This document shows, piece after piece, positions 31,441 to 42,368 of a stretch of DNA of 64,000 nt. The position numbers were made by a program, and so were the translations under genes. Below the pieces are notes generated by a model. That model was not told where the DNA came from. It was given only the letters and a program-made list of their open reading frames with translations, and did no database searches. Position 1 is the first letter of the stretch. Every line of letters begins with the position of its first letter. Source of the stretch: Odontesthes bonariensis (Eukaryota > Chordata > Actinopteri > Atheriniformes > Atherinopsidae); the NCBI RefSeq assembly GCF_027942865.1, contig NC_134507.1:39528797-39592796 (forward strand). Direction: 5' to 3'.

Positions 31441-32094
31441 GCCATGAGTACACTCTTCGAAGGTGTGACCGATTCCTCTACATTTGCCACAAAACACCTT
31501 CGTGCAGGCCTCCACCAGGTGCCCGTGCTCCCCACACTTGCGGCAGAGTTTGGGCTGTCCCTGGTAGTGGATGTAGCCTCTGTTTTCTCCCAAGACAATC
31601 ATTGATGGGAGATGTTTCAGGCCCTGGAAGCCCTGGGGGTCTTGCCATTGTTGGATGGGGACCCTCCAGGCGCAGTTCCAGATGCCGTCGACATCCCTCA
31701 CCTTCATTGTCTGGCCTTTCACAGTGCAGAATCTTCCCAACCATATACAGATATCTTCTGCGTTCACCATTTCATTGAACATTCTGACAATTACTGTCTT
31801 CAGAGTATTGTCAGTAAGTTTCTCAACAGTAAACGCAGAAAACTGGGCTTGCACATTACCAAATCTTGTCCAAAACTCCTGCAGCAAAGCTGCAGTGCGA
31901 AAACTTACATCGAAACCTTTGTTAAAAGGCAATGACAGGATGCAATTCAAATCGTCTGGCTTGAAGTTCAATATATTTTGAATTAGCTTCCGAGAGAAGT
32001 CCAATCTGGACATCTCTATGAGCTTTCCTTCTTTTTCTTTAAATAAAAATCTAGCGGTGTGGTGCCTCCTCATGCCAGCATAGTTAACCGACAT
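31441..32094 (-). pseudogene. Keno ORF1, 5' part
   Basis: Starts at [12 protein letters not shown] and is open to the hAT insertion. It has a long N-terminal domain ([17 protein letters not shown], then [14 protein letters not shown]) and two zinc knuckles, [14 protein letters not shown] and [14 protein letters not shown]. The third knuckle lies across the hAT at 27550. The N-terminal domain resembles that of ZCCHC3-like Tx1 ORF1 proteins. The open frame continues only to THG because of the insertion. Confidence 0.85.
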
Positions 32095-32412
32095 GATGGA
32101 GGCACCACAAACAGTTTTTAAATAAAATGCTTAAAAGAACAATAATAAATATCACACTAAAAGCCCAATAAAAGAGTAAAAAGTGGATAAAAAGCTACTA
32201 AAAAGGGATACTTACGTTCCTCTAAAAAAAACGGAACACCGACACCAACCCTGGGGGAAAAAAAAAGGGTAATACAGAAAAATTTAAATACAAAGAAATC
32301 CAACTACAAAAGACTTGGAATACTTTGATCAAACACAAAAAAGAACCTCCAAAGGGAGAAAATTTAGTGCCGAAAAGGCATAAAATAGTCCACCCACAGG
32401 AGGCGATCACAG

Positions 32413-32438
32413 TCTTAGCCAAAAGGCCGAGAACCGAT
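32413..32438 (-). pseudogene. U2 snRNA 5' end (nt 1-26), copy B
   Basis: Reads ATCGGTTCTCGGCCTTTTGG then CTAAGA on the minus strand, with one change (C5 to G) from the standard start. It is the upstream half of the U2 gene interrupted by the full-length Keno. Confidence 0.9.
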
Positions 32439-32598
32439 AACCCTCCACTGTTTCACGTCCGAGCGCCCTTCCTGGCACAATGCGCACTTGTGGCGGTGCT
32501 CTTTTTTTGCCTACAAAGCGTCACTTTGCACCTCCGCCCACCCGCTGCAGTGAGCACTCTTCAGCCGTTTCAGATGGTACAACTTTGCACTCCCGCCC
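32439..32598 (-). promoter_or_regulatory. Probable U2 snRNA promoter region, copy B
   Basis: Nearly identical to 21286-21460, including the CCGCCCACCC box and both TTTGCAC words. Since it now sits directly upstream of Keno, transcripts starting at U2 +1 would run into the LINE. Confidence 0.5.
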
Positions 32599-32840
32599 GC
32601 TCAGGACAAAGTTAAATGTATGAGGATCAAAGCCAACAATGGCCTGGGACATCTCAGCAGGTCCAGGATCAGAAACATGGAGACTGAGAGCCAAACAGAA
32701 ACAGAGGTGTCTGCCAACCAATCAGCAGCAGCCGAAGCGGGTTAACTTCCTCGTATCTGTGTGTCTGTGTGTGTGCGTGTGTGTGTGTCACAGGGTTATG
32801 GTCAGATGTTTCAACAAAAGACATGCAGGGCGAAGAAGTA
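32599..32840. repeat. Spacer segment shared with 22083-22310
   Basis: AGGACAAAGTTAAATGTATG through ATGTTTCAACAAAAGACATG recurs from the 5S spacer, with an added (GT)n run at 32758-32788. It shows that the U2/5S cluster was duplicated before the two copies diverged. Confidence 0.6.
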
Positions 32841-34325
32841 AATATAACTGTATTTTTTTTAAGAATTGGAAAGAATTGTCCTTGTGGATAAAAATCATGT
32901 CATTAACATCCATTTCTGTGACGGAAGTTAATAATTATTTGTGTTGACAGCAGCACCGTCACTGTGAAGGAGAGAGCATGAGAGTGTTATAAATAGTAGC
33001 TGATGGATCACCAATTGTATATTCCTGGGTGGTAGAACACAAACACTTCTACACAGATTATAGAAACCACCCCAGTCAGAACATCACCTGAGATGTCTAC
33101 CCTGTGATGGACATTTGTTTTTTGAGGTGTGGGAGTTAGAGGCTGCTGGGAGCTCTAACAGTCAACCAGCCACAGAGGATGAAGCTCTGATCACTTTTTT
33201 CTCATTCTCATGAGAAAATCTCAGCAATCTCATTGCTTTACAACTTCACCGCTTGACTAGGCTCATGGATTATCTATATACAATACATCTTCACTGTAAA
33301 GTCCAATAGCTGCCCTGACATACATACATTCCTTAACTTTACTAGGTTAATTACCATATGCACTTATGACTGATTTTTATGAAGTAAAAGTTAGTTGCAT
33401 GGTGAAAAATGCAAAAAACTTAGTGTTTAGAGTGAAGATGACTTTATTTAGAGTGAAGCTCATTCAACAATAAGTAGCAACACAGTCTCACTCCCACTGC
33501 GCATTCAAAGAACAAGAAGTGTGCATGCATGCGACATTCAGTCTCTCCCGCTCAGCAAAGTATATTAGGTCTATGTCAGCAACGCAGCAGTCCAGCACAC
33601 AGGCCGGGGCACTGAGGGCAGCCTGCTGAGTCCACTTTTTTTAATTCTTTTGAAGAAGAATAAATAAGGTAAGTTATCAAGCAAGTATGTTTGTTAATAT
33701 GTTTTAATTACTGCTCTGACAGTTAGCGTTCACTAGCTAACGTTAGCATTAGTTAGCTAGCTAACGAACCAAACAGGCATAACGTTAGCCTGTTCAGGCC
33801 ATGGTTAAGGCGAGTTTGGGAGGTTTCCCAGTCCTGTGATTATCTTAAAACCTTTGAAAAGTTCCAAAGCCTAATTACTTTGAAAGTCTCACATTTGAAA
33901 TGTTGTAGCATGAGTTTTCCGTTTTCCCCAAATTGACAGCGATGGCATTTTGGCCTGACTTTCAAATTTGCAAGGTGGAAATGACGGTTTTCAGTTAAGG
34001 CAGCATGAATGTGTTTGATGCAGAGAGGAGGATAAATGAGGTTCATAATGCACTAGCGCTGTCTTTCCTTGCGGAAATGGTGAAGGCTGGTGTAGTAGCA
34101 TAGATGCTTTCGCACCCTATGAGTCATGACGGCCCTAATTGCACACCGCAATAAGGGTAAATAGCCATTTACTGCAGGTGGGATGGACTAAATAGCCCAG
34201 TTACCTCCTCATCTCGCTCTTTTTGCACTCCGTGCCCATATTATATCCCAGCAGAGTGGCTGAGCTCAGGTGTCTTGCTCCGTGTGCGACACATAACCCA
34301 GTTGGTTTGAGGTGGTATTAATATT
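32841..34325. other. No recognised gene
   Basis: About 1.5 kb of non-coding sequence. A GCTAGCTAACGTTAGC-type simple region lies near 33735-33785 and a good donor-like site (AATAAGGTAAGTTATC) near 33662. The site might belong to a 5' exon of the OB-fold gene downstream, but I cannot support it. Confidence 0.3.
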
Positions 34326-34331
34326 TTCAAA

Positions 34332-34620
34332 ATAAATTGGCAATTGGCAACAATTTATCAAGAAAACATTTTAAATTTGGAACTTCATACCAATATTGTT
34401 CCATATGTAGTATCTATGTGGGGGAAAATTATGTTTGTAGATCAATGACCAAGAAAGAAGCATCTGTTTATGAAAGTAGGATGGTTTTGAGGGGATTTTT
34501 TCAACATTATAATTACAAAGTAAAAAGAAATTTAGGCCTCCTAATTTAGAGAAAATTAAATTCGGTATGAAGTTCCAAATTGAAGATGTGTTCTTGATAA
34601 ATTGTTTAAGCCAATTTATC
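34332..34620. repeat. MITE-like element with long inverted ends
   Basis: The arms 34332-34392 and 34563-34620 are inverted copies over about 58 bp with a few differences. Both contain CAATTTATCAAGAA and TTTGGAACTTCATACC. The ~170-bp centre is AT-rich and non-coding. The length suggests a small non-autonomous DNA transposon; I could not fix a target duplication. Confidence 0.65.
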
Positions 34621-34629
34621 CATAAGGTC

Positions 34630-34800
34630 ACTGTGAGTGTTCATAATGGCCAAATGTGTTAGTCTCTCCTGCGTCATGGTGCTGCGCAGCCAGGTTTTCA
34701 GGCTGAGAAAGAGCGCTCAGATGCTGTGACAGATATGGGCAGGGCCAGGGAAAGCCTAATGATCTTCTCCACCTCTGACAGCATGGAGCGGGGTTGGTGC
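34630..34800 (-). pseudogene. hAT transposase C-terminal remnant
   Basis: The minus strand encodes MLSEVEKIIRLSLALPISVT then SERSFSA, and, after a small frame change, LKTWLRSTMTQERLTHLAI. This is the dimerisation region of hAT (ZMYM/THAP-like) transposases. No other part of the protein is present. Confidence 0.75.
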
Positions 34801-34883
34801 TGCAAGGTTTGCAGGATGGACCCCTTTGCAGGAAAGCCCTCCTCTGTCCCCCGTCCCTACACACAACTATAAAGAATGTGCAG

Positions 34884-36420
34884 GGGACAAAGGGCCTCCT
34901 CACACTGGAGGGCAAAGTTGTTCAGGTATGTTGATTTGTCTTCATCAGAAGAACACACTAATACACTCAGATAAATTACGGTGCTTAATTGTAATTCAGA
35001 GATACAAACATTTTAGGTAGACAAAGTAATGCCTACCAGTATTTGAAATGTTTTAGTACAGAAAAGCTGTTGCAATGACATGTTTAGGTCTAATTAGATC
35101 ACTCAGTGATTGAACTTGTTCTTATTTAGCTCTCAGCTGTGAAAAAGGTCCGCAGTGGGAGAGAGGAGGTCCCGCTGCGTGGGGTGAAGCTGCAGCAGGT
35201 AAGACCAGAGAACGGGAGGATTGGAGAGGAGGGACAACCTCTGTAGTTTCTAGATAAGGGAAGATAAAATAAGATAACTTTCATATTCTGTGAGTACCTT
35301 AGTAGTCTATGGGAGTGTGTTAACTGTCTCTTTCTGTGGCGCTGGTTGTTTATATGTTTACTGTGGTCACTTGTAGGCTGCACATTACAGAGTAATCTCT
35401 GGTGCCTTTATAGTTCTGACATCTCATACTGTGTTCTGTACAGGATAAAGCTTCTGCCTCCCTCACGCTGTGGCGGGAAGCTGCAGTCCAGGAGCTGGAC
35501 CTCGGCAGCCAGTGCAGGATTACCCACTTAAAGTCCAACATGGATGCAGGAGGGGACTTCCTGCACACAACACCCTACAGCAATGTAGAAGTAAAAAGCA
35601 TTCTAATTCATCTAATCTAAAAACACATTCTAATCAGAATCAGAATGAGCTTTATTTGCCAAGTCGGTAGGCACATACAAGGAGTTGTTTTCTCTGGTTT
35701 TAACATGTAAAAGGCCACATGAAGTTTGGAGGTCTGCAGCAATTGACTGCAGAAAGGTCGCCAACCTTCTGCAGAGTCAATTGCTACAGACCTCGAAACA
35801 TTTTACGTGGCCGACCACTTGGTGGCTGAGCTGCTGGCGTTCCCAGTCGCTTCCACTTTGTTCTAACACCACTGACAGCTGACTGTGGGATATTTAGGAG
35901 CGAGGAAATGTCTCCACTGGACTTGTTGCACAGGTGGAATCCTATCATGGCACCACGCTGGAATCCACTGAGCTCCTGAGAGCGAGCCATTCTTTCACAG
36001 ATGTTTGTAGAAGCAGTCTGCATGCCGAGGGGCTTGAATTTCTACACCTGTGGCCATGGAAGTGATGGGAACACCTGAATTTAATTATCTGGATGAGTGA
36101 GTGAATACTTTTGGCAATCTAGTGTATATTATACAGACATAAAATGGCAAATGATCTGACACAATTGAGAAAGAGATTAAAGAAATAAACAAGGAGTAAG
36201 AAAGGGGTTTAATATCTAGCTGCAAGGTATTATGGGACATAAGTGCTGTTTGTTTTGGCAGGTGCTGATTGTGACTGATGAGGCAGCTGGAGTGGAGGTG
36301 ATGGGCGTGATGGAGAGCAGCACAAGGGGGGTGCTGGAGCTCCTCATGTCCAGCACCGAAGTCTTTTATATTTCCCAGGACTTGTGGGAGCCCTTGAAAA
36401 GGGTAAAGTCTTTCTAAATA
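34884..36420 (+). CDS. Spliced OB-fold protein, partial gene
   Basis: Four exons with consensus splice sites and phase 0 throughout: 34884-34925, 35130-35198, 35444-35590 and 36262-36402, or to a TAA at 36418 if this is the last exon. The product reads GLLTLEGKVVQLSAVKKVRS, EEVPLRGVKLQQDKASASLT, LWREAAVQELDLGSQCRITH and VLIVTDEAAGVEVMGVMESS. The pattern of short beta strands, with LWREAA after the KLQ strand, is that of an RPA-like OB fold, which binds single-stranded nucleic acid. Upstream exons are not found. A Tc1 fragment lies in the last intron and a hAT remnant lies upstream. I do not recognise the gene; it could be a host gene or an element passenger. Confidence 0.6.
35731..36124 (-). 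mobile_element. Tc1-like element fragment
   Basis: Its right end is a Tc1-type terminus (inverted: CACTAGATTGCCAAAAGTAT) followed by TA at 36125-36126. The minus strand encodes the start of a transposase (MARSQELSGFQRGAMIGF, then helix-turn-helix SAVSGVRTKWKR and GRPRKMFRGL). The element stops soon after; at 35731-35792 it turns back on itself as a near-perfect inverted repeat (GGTCTGCAGCAATTGACTGC). Not functional. Confidence 0.85.
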
Positions 36421-37762
36421 TAAAATATATTGGGAAAAAAATCATTAACATTGAGGCAGTGGAAAGACCCTGCCCTCTGGCAGAATAAATTTCATATATA
36501 TGTATATAGTTTACACATAGTTAATATTGTTTTATGTTCTATTTTTATTAATGACGTTTCTTTGAAAATATAATAAAAATGAATTTAAATCCAGCATTTG
36601 GCTCAGTTGTATTGCTGTGGTAATATAGTCTGTGAAGATGAAGTGAAGATAAAAACTCTCCCAACCAAGGCTCAGCTCTGAAATACTACTGACAGGAATT
36701 TCAGATGTGAGATGGTGACAGAGGGAGGACACCTTGAAGAAACCCTGGACAGAATCAGACTTCAGATTTATTCATCTATTCAATAAAGATATATTTCAGT
36801 ACTCTGTTTTAACGTAACATATAACAGTACGGATGTACATGTTCATTTATTTGTCATTTCAGTTCAGTTTTATTAACACAGACACAATTAAAGAAGTAGC
36901 TTAGCTAAGGAATCCTACAAAATGCACCGTAACTTCTGTTCAATCCCGAGCATGCACAGAAGTGTGGGAAGAAAAAACTGAGTTTTAACAGGAAGAAACC
37001 TCCATCAGAACCAGAACCAGGAAGGGCGACCATCTGCCTGGAGCAGCTGGGGCTGAGAGGACAGAAAAGAGGGGACAACAAGCAGCGTAACACCAGGGGC
37101 CCGTTGCACAAAAGTAGGATAAGGGATTAAGCGGGGATATGTTGGCTATCCTGGATCAACTTATCCGTGATCCGGTTGCACAAAAGTAGGATAAGGGAAG
37201 TGGGATATGTTCAGACCTAAGTTACCATGGAGATTTATTCTGTGAAGCTAGCCTGCTCCAGACCAGGCTAAGTTCCAGGATCTATTTAATCTCATTCCTT
37301 ATCTCAGTCAGCGGTCACCACAATTGGAAACCAATATTTATTCCACTGCCTAGAACATATTGTTAAAACATTTAACTATACCTACTATCATTATTGAAAC
37401 ATTTGTGATCATTAATTGAAATCATTTTAGATAACTGATGATTTTAGATGAACCACTAGATAATTTAGTTTCCCACAGACTACACATAAAGTACATCACC
37501 ATATAAATATAAATACACATTAGAGTGTACCATGACGTTCCTTTATTGAACAAGGATGAATCAAAGCAAGTAAACCATCAGCTCCTTTCAAAACTGAAGT
37601 CACACAGTGCTCTACAAGACAAAAAGCACAGAATCAAAGCATGCAGTTTGAGACGGTTTGTAAAAATGGGCTATACAAATAAAATTGCCTTGCCTATACA
37701 GCACAAAAACCTAACAAAAATTCCTCTGCCATTGCAGGCCCAACTTAAATCAACATGCAATA

Positions 37763-38666
37763 TTAATTAAAATAATTTAACACATATTGGTCTCTGACCA
37801 GCCGACCACAGTCGTCATCTGGGAAGATGGCAGGAATGTCCCAGTCTATGAGAGCTGGTCCTCTGGGGGCCCTCTCCTTTCTCAGGCAGGCCACATTGTG
37901 GGGCACAGCACAGGCCACAATGATATCACATGCCCTGTCTGGGCTGACTCTCAGGTGGTTCAGACACTGAAAGCGTGCCTTCAGTAGGCCAAATGTCATT
38001 TCGATCCGGGCCCTTATTCTGGCATGGGCATGGTTGTATGCCAGTTGCAAATGGAGTGAGCAAAAAAGGCTGGCAGGCATACCCTCTGTCACCCAGCAAT
38101 ACACCCAGGAATTCACCTGTGAATACAAAATGTTACCATCACAACCTCATAAGTAGTGACATTCTTAACACAGCTATTAAGTTAAAAGTAGTTATCAATA
38201 GAGGTTCTGTGGCTCACCTTGTGATAGGCGCCGATAGATCTCTGAGTTCCGAAACACTCGGGAGTCGTGGACCGAGCCGGGCCACTTTGCCACAACATTA
38301 CTGAACAAATAGTCAGCATTGCAGACCATCTGAAATGATAAGATGTTAAACCAATTAATGCACATCACAGGCAATGTACAGTGTTCATTAATTTACTTTA
38401 TCAAAAGTTTTTCCTGTTCACAAAATCCCCCTCATGGCCACCTGATGGGGATTTTAATTTGATGTGTGTGCAGTCCACTGCACCAATGACATTGGGGAAA
38501 CCTGTAATACGATGCAATGAGTATCTTACTCTGAATGTTAACATTGTAACTGTAACTGTAATTTTAATTATTTTAATTTTTTAAAAATTCTTACCTGCAA
38601 TCCTATAGAACTCCTCCTTGATGTCACAGAGTCTTCTATGCCCAGGGAAGGAGATGAAGATGCTTG
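37763..38666 (-). pseudogene. HARBI1-like nuclease, broken
   Basis: Exons: 38666-38595 (FPGHRRLCDIKEEFYRIAG), 38491-about 38392 (FPNVIGAVDCTHIK, first catalytic Asp), 38327-38215 (WPGSVHDSRVFRNSEIYRRL, second Asp) and 38116-37763 (LLGDRGY, then ARIEMTFGLLKARF, with the Glu, to LNYFN). The DDE-type residues are recognisable. There are single frame changes in the second and last exons, and the N-terminal exon is cut off by the TIR element at 38667. Confidence 0.8.
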
Positions 38667-38903
38667 GGCCCAATCCCAATTCACCCCTTGGCCCTACCCC
38701 TAACCCCTTCCCCTCCGTTTTGCGCGTTCACGTGAAGGGGTAGTGTTGTCCCAATACTCTTCCAAAGCCCTTCCCCTTAACCCTACCCCTCCGTTGTAGC
38801 CCTTGAAACGGAGGGCTTCGGCCAGGCAGACTCCGTTTGAAGGGGTATGATATATTTCCCAGAGTACAACGCGACTACCGGGAGATCGTGAGTCTTTTTA
38901 AAA

Positions 38904-39244
38904 ATGGCAGAAGCAAGAGCACCACACAAATGTAAGTTCTTCTATCTTTTTGCCATAATTTAACTGTTTTAATCGTTTTAGGTTGTGATAACTGGTGTAT
39001 TGTGTGAGTTTAACATGATATACGTGACTGATTCACAGGGACTCAAGCACAAAGAGCCTGATCAGGTTTAGCGCCGAAAACGAAGATCTGTTTCTAAAGT
39101 CATCCCCATCTCCAAAAAGAAGTAGGAAGTCCAATCCCATAAGTCCAATCCTGATACAGGAGAGCCTGAAGGAGCAGAAGCGCCACAAGCAGAAAACGGA
39201 GCGCTTTTTAGCTCGGTTTGAGCGCATGATAGACAAACTTTACG
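38904..39244 (+). pseudogene. Possible two-exon remnant inside the TIR element
   Basis: ATGGCAGAAGCAAGAGCACC starts at 38904 and ends in a donor at 38932. A second open stretch, 39039-39244, lies between an ATTCACAG acceptor and a GTGAGT donor. It reads SSPSPKRSRKSNPISPIL, then a basic helix KEQKRHKQKTERFLARFERM. The two do not join in frame. The tail resembles the C-termini of SANT-like accessory proteins of DNA transposons. Low certainty. Confidence 0.35.
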
Positions 39245-40089
39245 GTGAGTTGATGCGCCATGCACCTATTGTACACACAGCCACCACTACCGCATTCTGA
39301 AACACCTTTTTTAAATTTTTTACAATGGATGAAAGTACATGCTATAATATCATGTCGTGTCTTGTTCCCCCAGAACATCACTGAGCCCATGCAGCACCTC
39401 CGATGCGCCAAGCACCTTCGCTGTTCCTGCTCCAGTCATCTCGTTCTTGATGATTGCACTGTTGCCCGTTTATATTCATACTGTTTATATTCATACTGTT
39501 TATATTCATACTGTTTATTGTCCATATTTGCAGCAGACACTTTACAGCAGACACTTTAAGCTGTTATTTCTGAAAACAAGCTGCCTTACCAGTCTGTAAT
39601 TTGAGCCTAATAAAAGAAATTAAGGACAAAAGGTTTGTGAGCATGATTATCACATCAACATCATATTAACGACTGGAACGGATATTGGTATGAAGAGATT
39701 TATTATACAAGGGATAACAAAAAAAATGGGGTACATGTTGTGGTCCAATGGGCAATAATTTGTAGGACGACCCGTCTGCTGGAAAGAAAAACATGGAAAG
39801 ATCAGGCTTTCATCCTCCCAAACCAACACATTGATAGCACACACAATGCAGTGCATTTATTTATGTCATCAAATCTGAACCTGGTACAAAGAAAACCGCT
39901 TCAAAAACGCATGAGCTGCATGTTTATTCCAAACGGAACGAGGCGAGTAACAAAGGCTAAACGTTAGCTTATGCTTTCAGCTAGGTTAGCCAGGTTAGGA
40001 TACTACTCCAATCAATAAATCAGCAAATCCAACGAGACAAGCAAATTGTTTCTATATTACACGATATCACAAATGTACAGTTAGAAGCA

Positions 40090-40093
<4 letters not shown>

Positions 40094-40147
<54 letters not shown>
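40094..40147. repeat. (CA)n microsatellite
   Basis: About 27 CA units within the TIR element at 38667-40551. Confidence 0.95.
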
Positions 40148-40148
<1 letters not shown>

Positions 40149-40997
40149 TATCATATTCACACGCCGGCTCTGGAAGCTACCAGCTGCTCACTCACACACG
40201 TTATTTGCATTAATTTCTCATTCTACATACCGTAACAAGATCCAGCAATGCTCCCACATGTCGAAGACGCCTTCGCCTGATGGCACTCCGTCGATTCGAC
40301 GCAGATATTTCTAAAAATATCCAAATAGCCCAGGACAGCGCGAACACCACAGCACCGGTCATGTTTGTTTACTTCTGACTAAAGCTGTCGCTTTTGGTTA
40401 CGTAACAACTGACGGCGCGGACTTATAACGTTCGTGAGTGTGAAGTGCTGTCCCAATTCGAAGGGGTGACATTCTTAGCCCTTCGCCTACCCCTACGTTT
40501 GAAGGGGCGAGGGGTAGGCGAAGGGGTAGAAAATAGAATTGGGATTGGGCCTTGCAAGTCCTTTAATTGCGTTTTTTTTTCACTGCTAAAACAGTACAGA
40601 CAATGTGTGGGCAGGAACATTCTTAATAAAAAGTTGCTGCCATGTCCATTTTGGTTGCTTGCTTGCGCTTGACTCAGAGCGCGGATCTCGAAAACACATG
40701 AGAAGCTATACAGAATCATACGCGGCGGACAGCACAGCTTTATGCCAATTACGCACACAGGCTCCACACTTCCAAACGCATCGCGTCTGCAATCATAACT
40801 CATCAGGGGAAATCACATTTTGCCAATATTTTAGAGACCCCCCAACATTTCCCAAATCCCAATTTCCTAAATGTTTTCGGGGGGTCTCGTGTCAGTTTCA
40901 GGGGGTCTCGGATCCCCCGAGTCCCCCCGTAGTTCGAACACTGCCTAATTGTGATAGTTTCAGTGGAGTGGTGAGTGTGTATTTGTGCACTACTTAC

Positions 40998-41156
40998 GCA
41001 TTCAGGCGGTCAGCAATGGTTTGCCACGTTTGCTCCCTTTGTTTTTTTAACTGTGGCAGTATTTCCTTTTTGTTTTATTTTCTCCTTCACCTCTTCATAT
41101 GCTTCCATTAATAATTCTTGCTCCGCTGCGGAGAAATATGCCGCCCTTGTTGCCAT
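40998..41156 (-). pseudogene. Myb/SANT-like exon of the Harbinger element
   Basis: Starts MATRAAYFSAAEQELLMEAY and ends at a GTAAGT donor after QTWQTIADRLN. The tryptophan and helix pattern matches the Myb/SANT-like (NAIF1-type) accessory protein of Harbinger elements. A run of seven A at the TVKK codons shifts the frame by one. Further exons are not recognised. Confidence 0.7.
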
Positions 41157-41744
41157 GGTGAATCAGTGAATCTATGATCGATCGTGGGGTCTATTTCAGA
41201 AAGCCGTGTGCAGCACTTATCCAGGATCGCTTTCACCTGGCTTAATGAATCCGTGTCTGCTCATCCTGGCTTGGCCTTTGTGCAACCAACTAAGCCTGGT
41301 CGCCCATGTTTTGGATTCCTTGAACCTGGCTAAGTAACTCATCCTGGATGTCTAAATCCTACTTTTGTGCAACGGGCCCCTGGCCAGGGACACCTGCTGA
41401 GAGAGAGGAACAAGTTAATGACAACAATGATGTCACATGTACATGGAGAGGAGAGGTGCATCATGGGAGCTCCCCCAGCAGGCTGGGCCTATAGCAGCAG
41501 AACTATGGGATGTTTCAGGCTCAGCTGAGCCATCCCTAACTATAAGCTTTATCAGAAAGGAAAGTTTTAAGCCTGATCTTAAAAGTAGAGAGGGTGTCTG
41601 CTTCCTGAAGCCAAACTGGCAGCCGGTTCCACAGAGAGGGGCCTGATAACGGAAGGCTCTGCTCTGCCATTTACACAAAAGGGGGAGATTAACATTATGC
41701 AGGACAGGTCCGATCCCTCGGTCAGTATATAGCTCATGCAAATT

Positions 41745-42282
41745 TGACTGTATCCATTGAACTTATGATAGAATCATGCACCGTATTAGTCATTTTGGGG
41801 AACTCTGATTAAAGTTTTAATAATGTCTATTGCTGAGATTACATTTTATAACATTTAAGTCTAACACACCATGTTATTGTGATAAAATTAAAGGTTACGA
41901 CTCTTAAATAACAGCTACAAGATGTCCAGGTTACACATATTTGGGGGCTAAAACTGACAGGATTTCAGGTGAAAAACATTTTTAAAGATGGAGGTTGTAA
42001 TAATCCTAAACCTGTCACTTGATTTCATTGTAAGACACAAATTTTTTTTGTACTATTAACAAAATTTCAACAAACTTCTATAACTGCTTAACTTTAAAAC
42101 TTTCACAAAAATGTGCACAGTTGTCACTTCACGGATAAACATACATTTATATTTATATATAAATATCTGTTGTTGTAATATAATGTAAATGTAATATAAA
42201 TATCTCAAGTGTTTCCAGTTAAAGCGAGTCTGCCATGTCAGCAGAAAGTATTACCTTTCTGTATAAGTTTCTTAAAGTAGGA
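41745..42282. other. No recognised gene
   Basis: AT-rich non-coding sequence between the L2-like LINE and the tRNA genes. Confidence 0.35.
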
Positions 42283-42354
42283 GGGCTCATCCGGGATTTG
42301 AACCCAGGAACTCTTGCACCCGAAGCGAGAATCAAACCCCTAGACCAACGAGCC
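42283..42354 (-). tRNA. tRNA-Pro (CGG)
   Basis: Read on the minus strand: GGCTCGTTGGTCTAGGGGTT, anticodon arm CTCGCTTCGGGTGCAAG, T arm GGGTTCAAATCCC and the end GGATGAGCCC. It has 72 bases, as vertebrate tRNA-Pro does, and the A and B boxes are recognisable. One anticodon-stem pair is lost (GCAAG for GCGAG), and the acceptor end pairs GGCTC with GAGCC. It may be functional or a young pseudogene. Confidence 0.8.
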
Positions 42355-42368
42355 AAAAAGAAACAAAG

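Larger units (their letters stand above)
22936..32412 (-). mobile_element. Full-length Keno LINE inserted in U2 snRNA, split by a hAT
   Basis: On the minus strand the order is U2 nt 1-26, 5' UTR, ORF1, ORF2, 3' UTR, a short A-rich tail, then U2 from nt 38. Keno (Tx1 clade) is known to insert into U2 genes, and the two U2 flanks here show exactly that. Without the 3.9-kb hAT and its 8-bp duplication the element is about 5.6 kb. ORF1 carries CCHC zinc knuckles; ORF2 carries an AP-endonuclease-like domain and a reverse transcriptase. ORF2 is open throughout. Confidence 0.9.
38667..40551. mobile_element. TIR DNA element inserted in the HARBI1 gene
   Basis: 1,885 bp with perfect 16-bp ends GGCCCAATCCCAATTC at 38667 and, inverted, at 40551, and a 3-bp duplication TTG on each side. 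Both subterminal regions are rich in CCCCT/AGGGG words (AAGGGGTAGGCGAAGGGGTA near the right end). The 3-bp duplication suggests a Harbinger-type family, but I cannot name it. It holds a possible short gene and a (CA)n run but no transposase. Confidence 0.8.
37095..41381 (-). mobile_element. PIF/Harbinger element with HARBI1-like and Myb-like genes
   Basis: The ends are perfect inverted repeats over about 26 bp (AGGGGCCCGTTGCACAAAAG and on). On the minus strand it has the first exon of a Myb/SANT-like protein at the right and four exons of a HARBI1-like nuclease at the left. This two-gene layout is typical of Harbinger, in which the Myb-like protein helps the nuclease reach DNA. Another TIR element has landed in the nuclease gene at 38667. 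Both genes carry frame changes, so it is inactive. Confidence 0.85.
36860..41740 (-). mobile_element. L2-like LINE 3' end, interrupted by Harbinger
   Basis: The right part (41382-41740, minus) encodes the end of a reverse transcriptase, NLPLLCKWQSRAFRYQAPL, homologous to the C-terminus at 62900-63010. The left part (36860-37094) is the 3' UTR, with the complement of AACAGGAAGAAACCTCC, as in the copies at 51440 and elsewhere. A Harbinger element separates the two. Confidence 0.7.
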
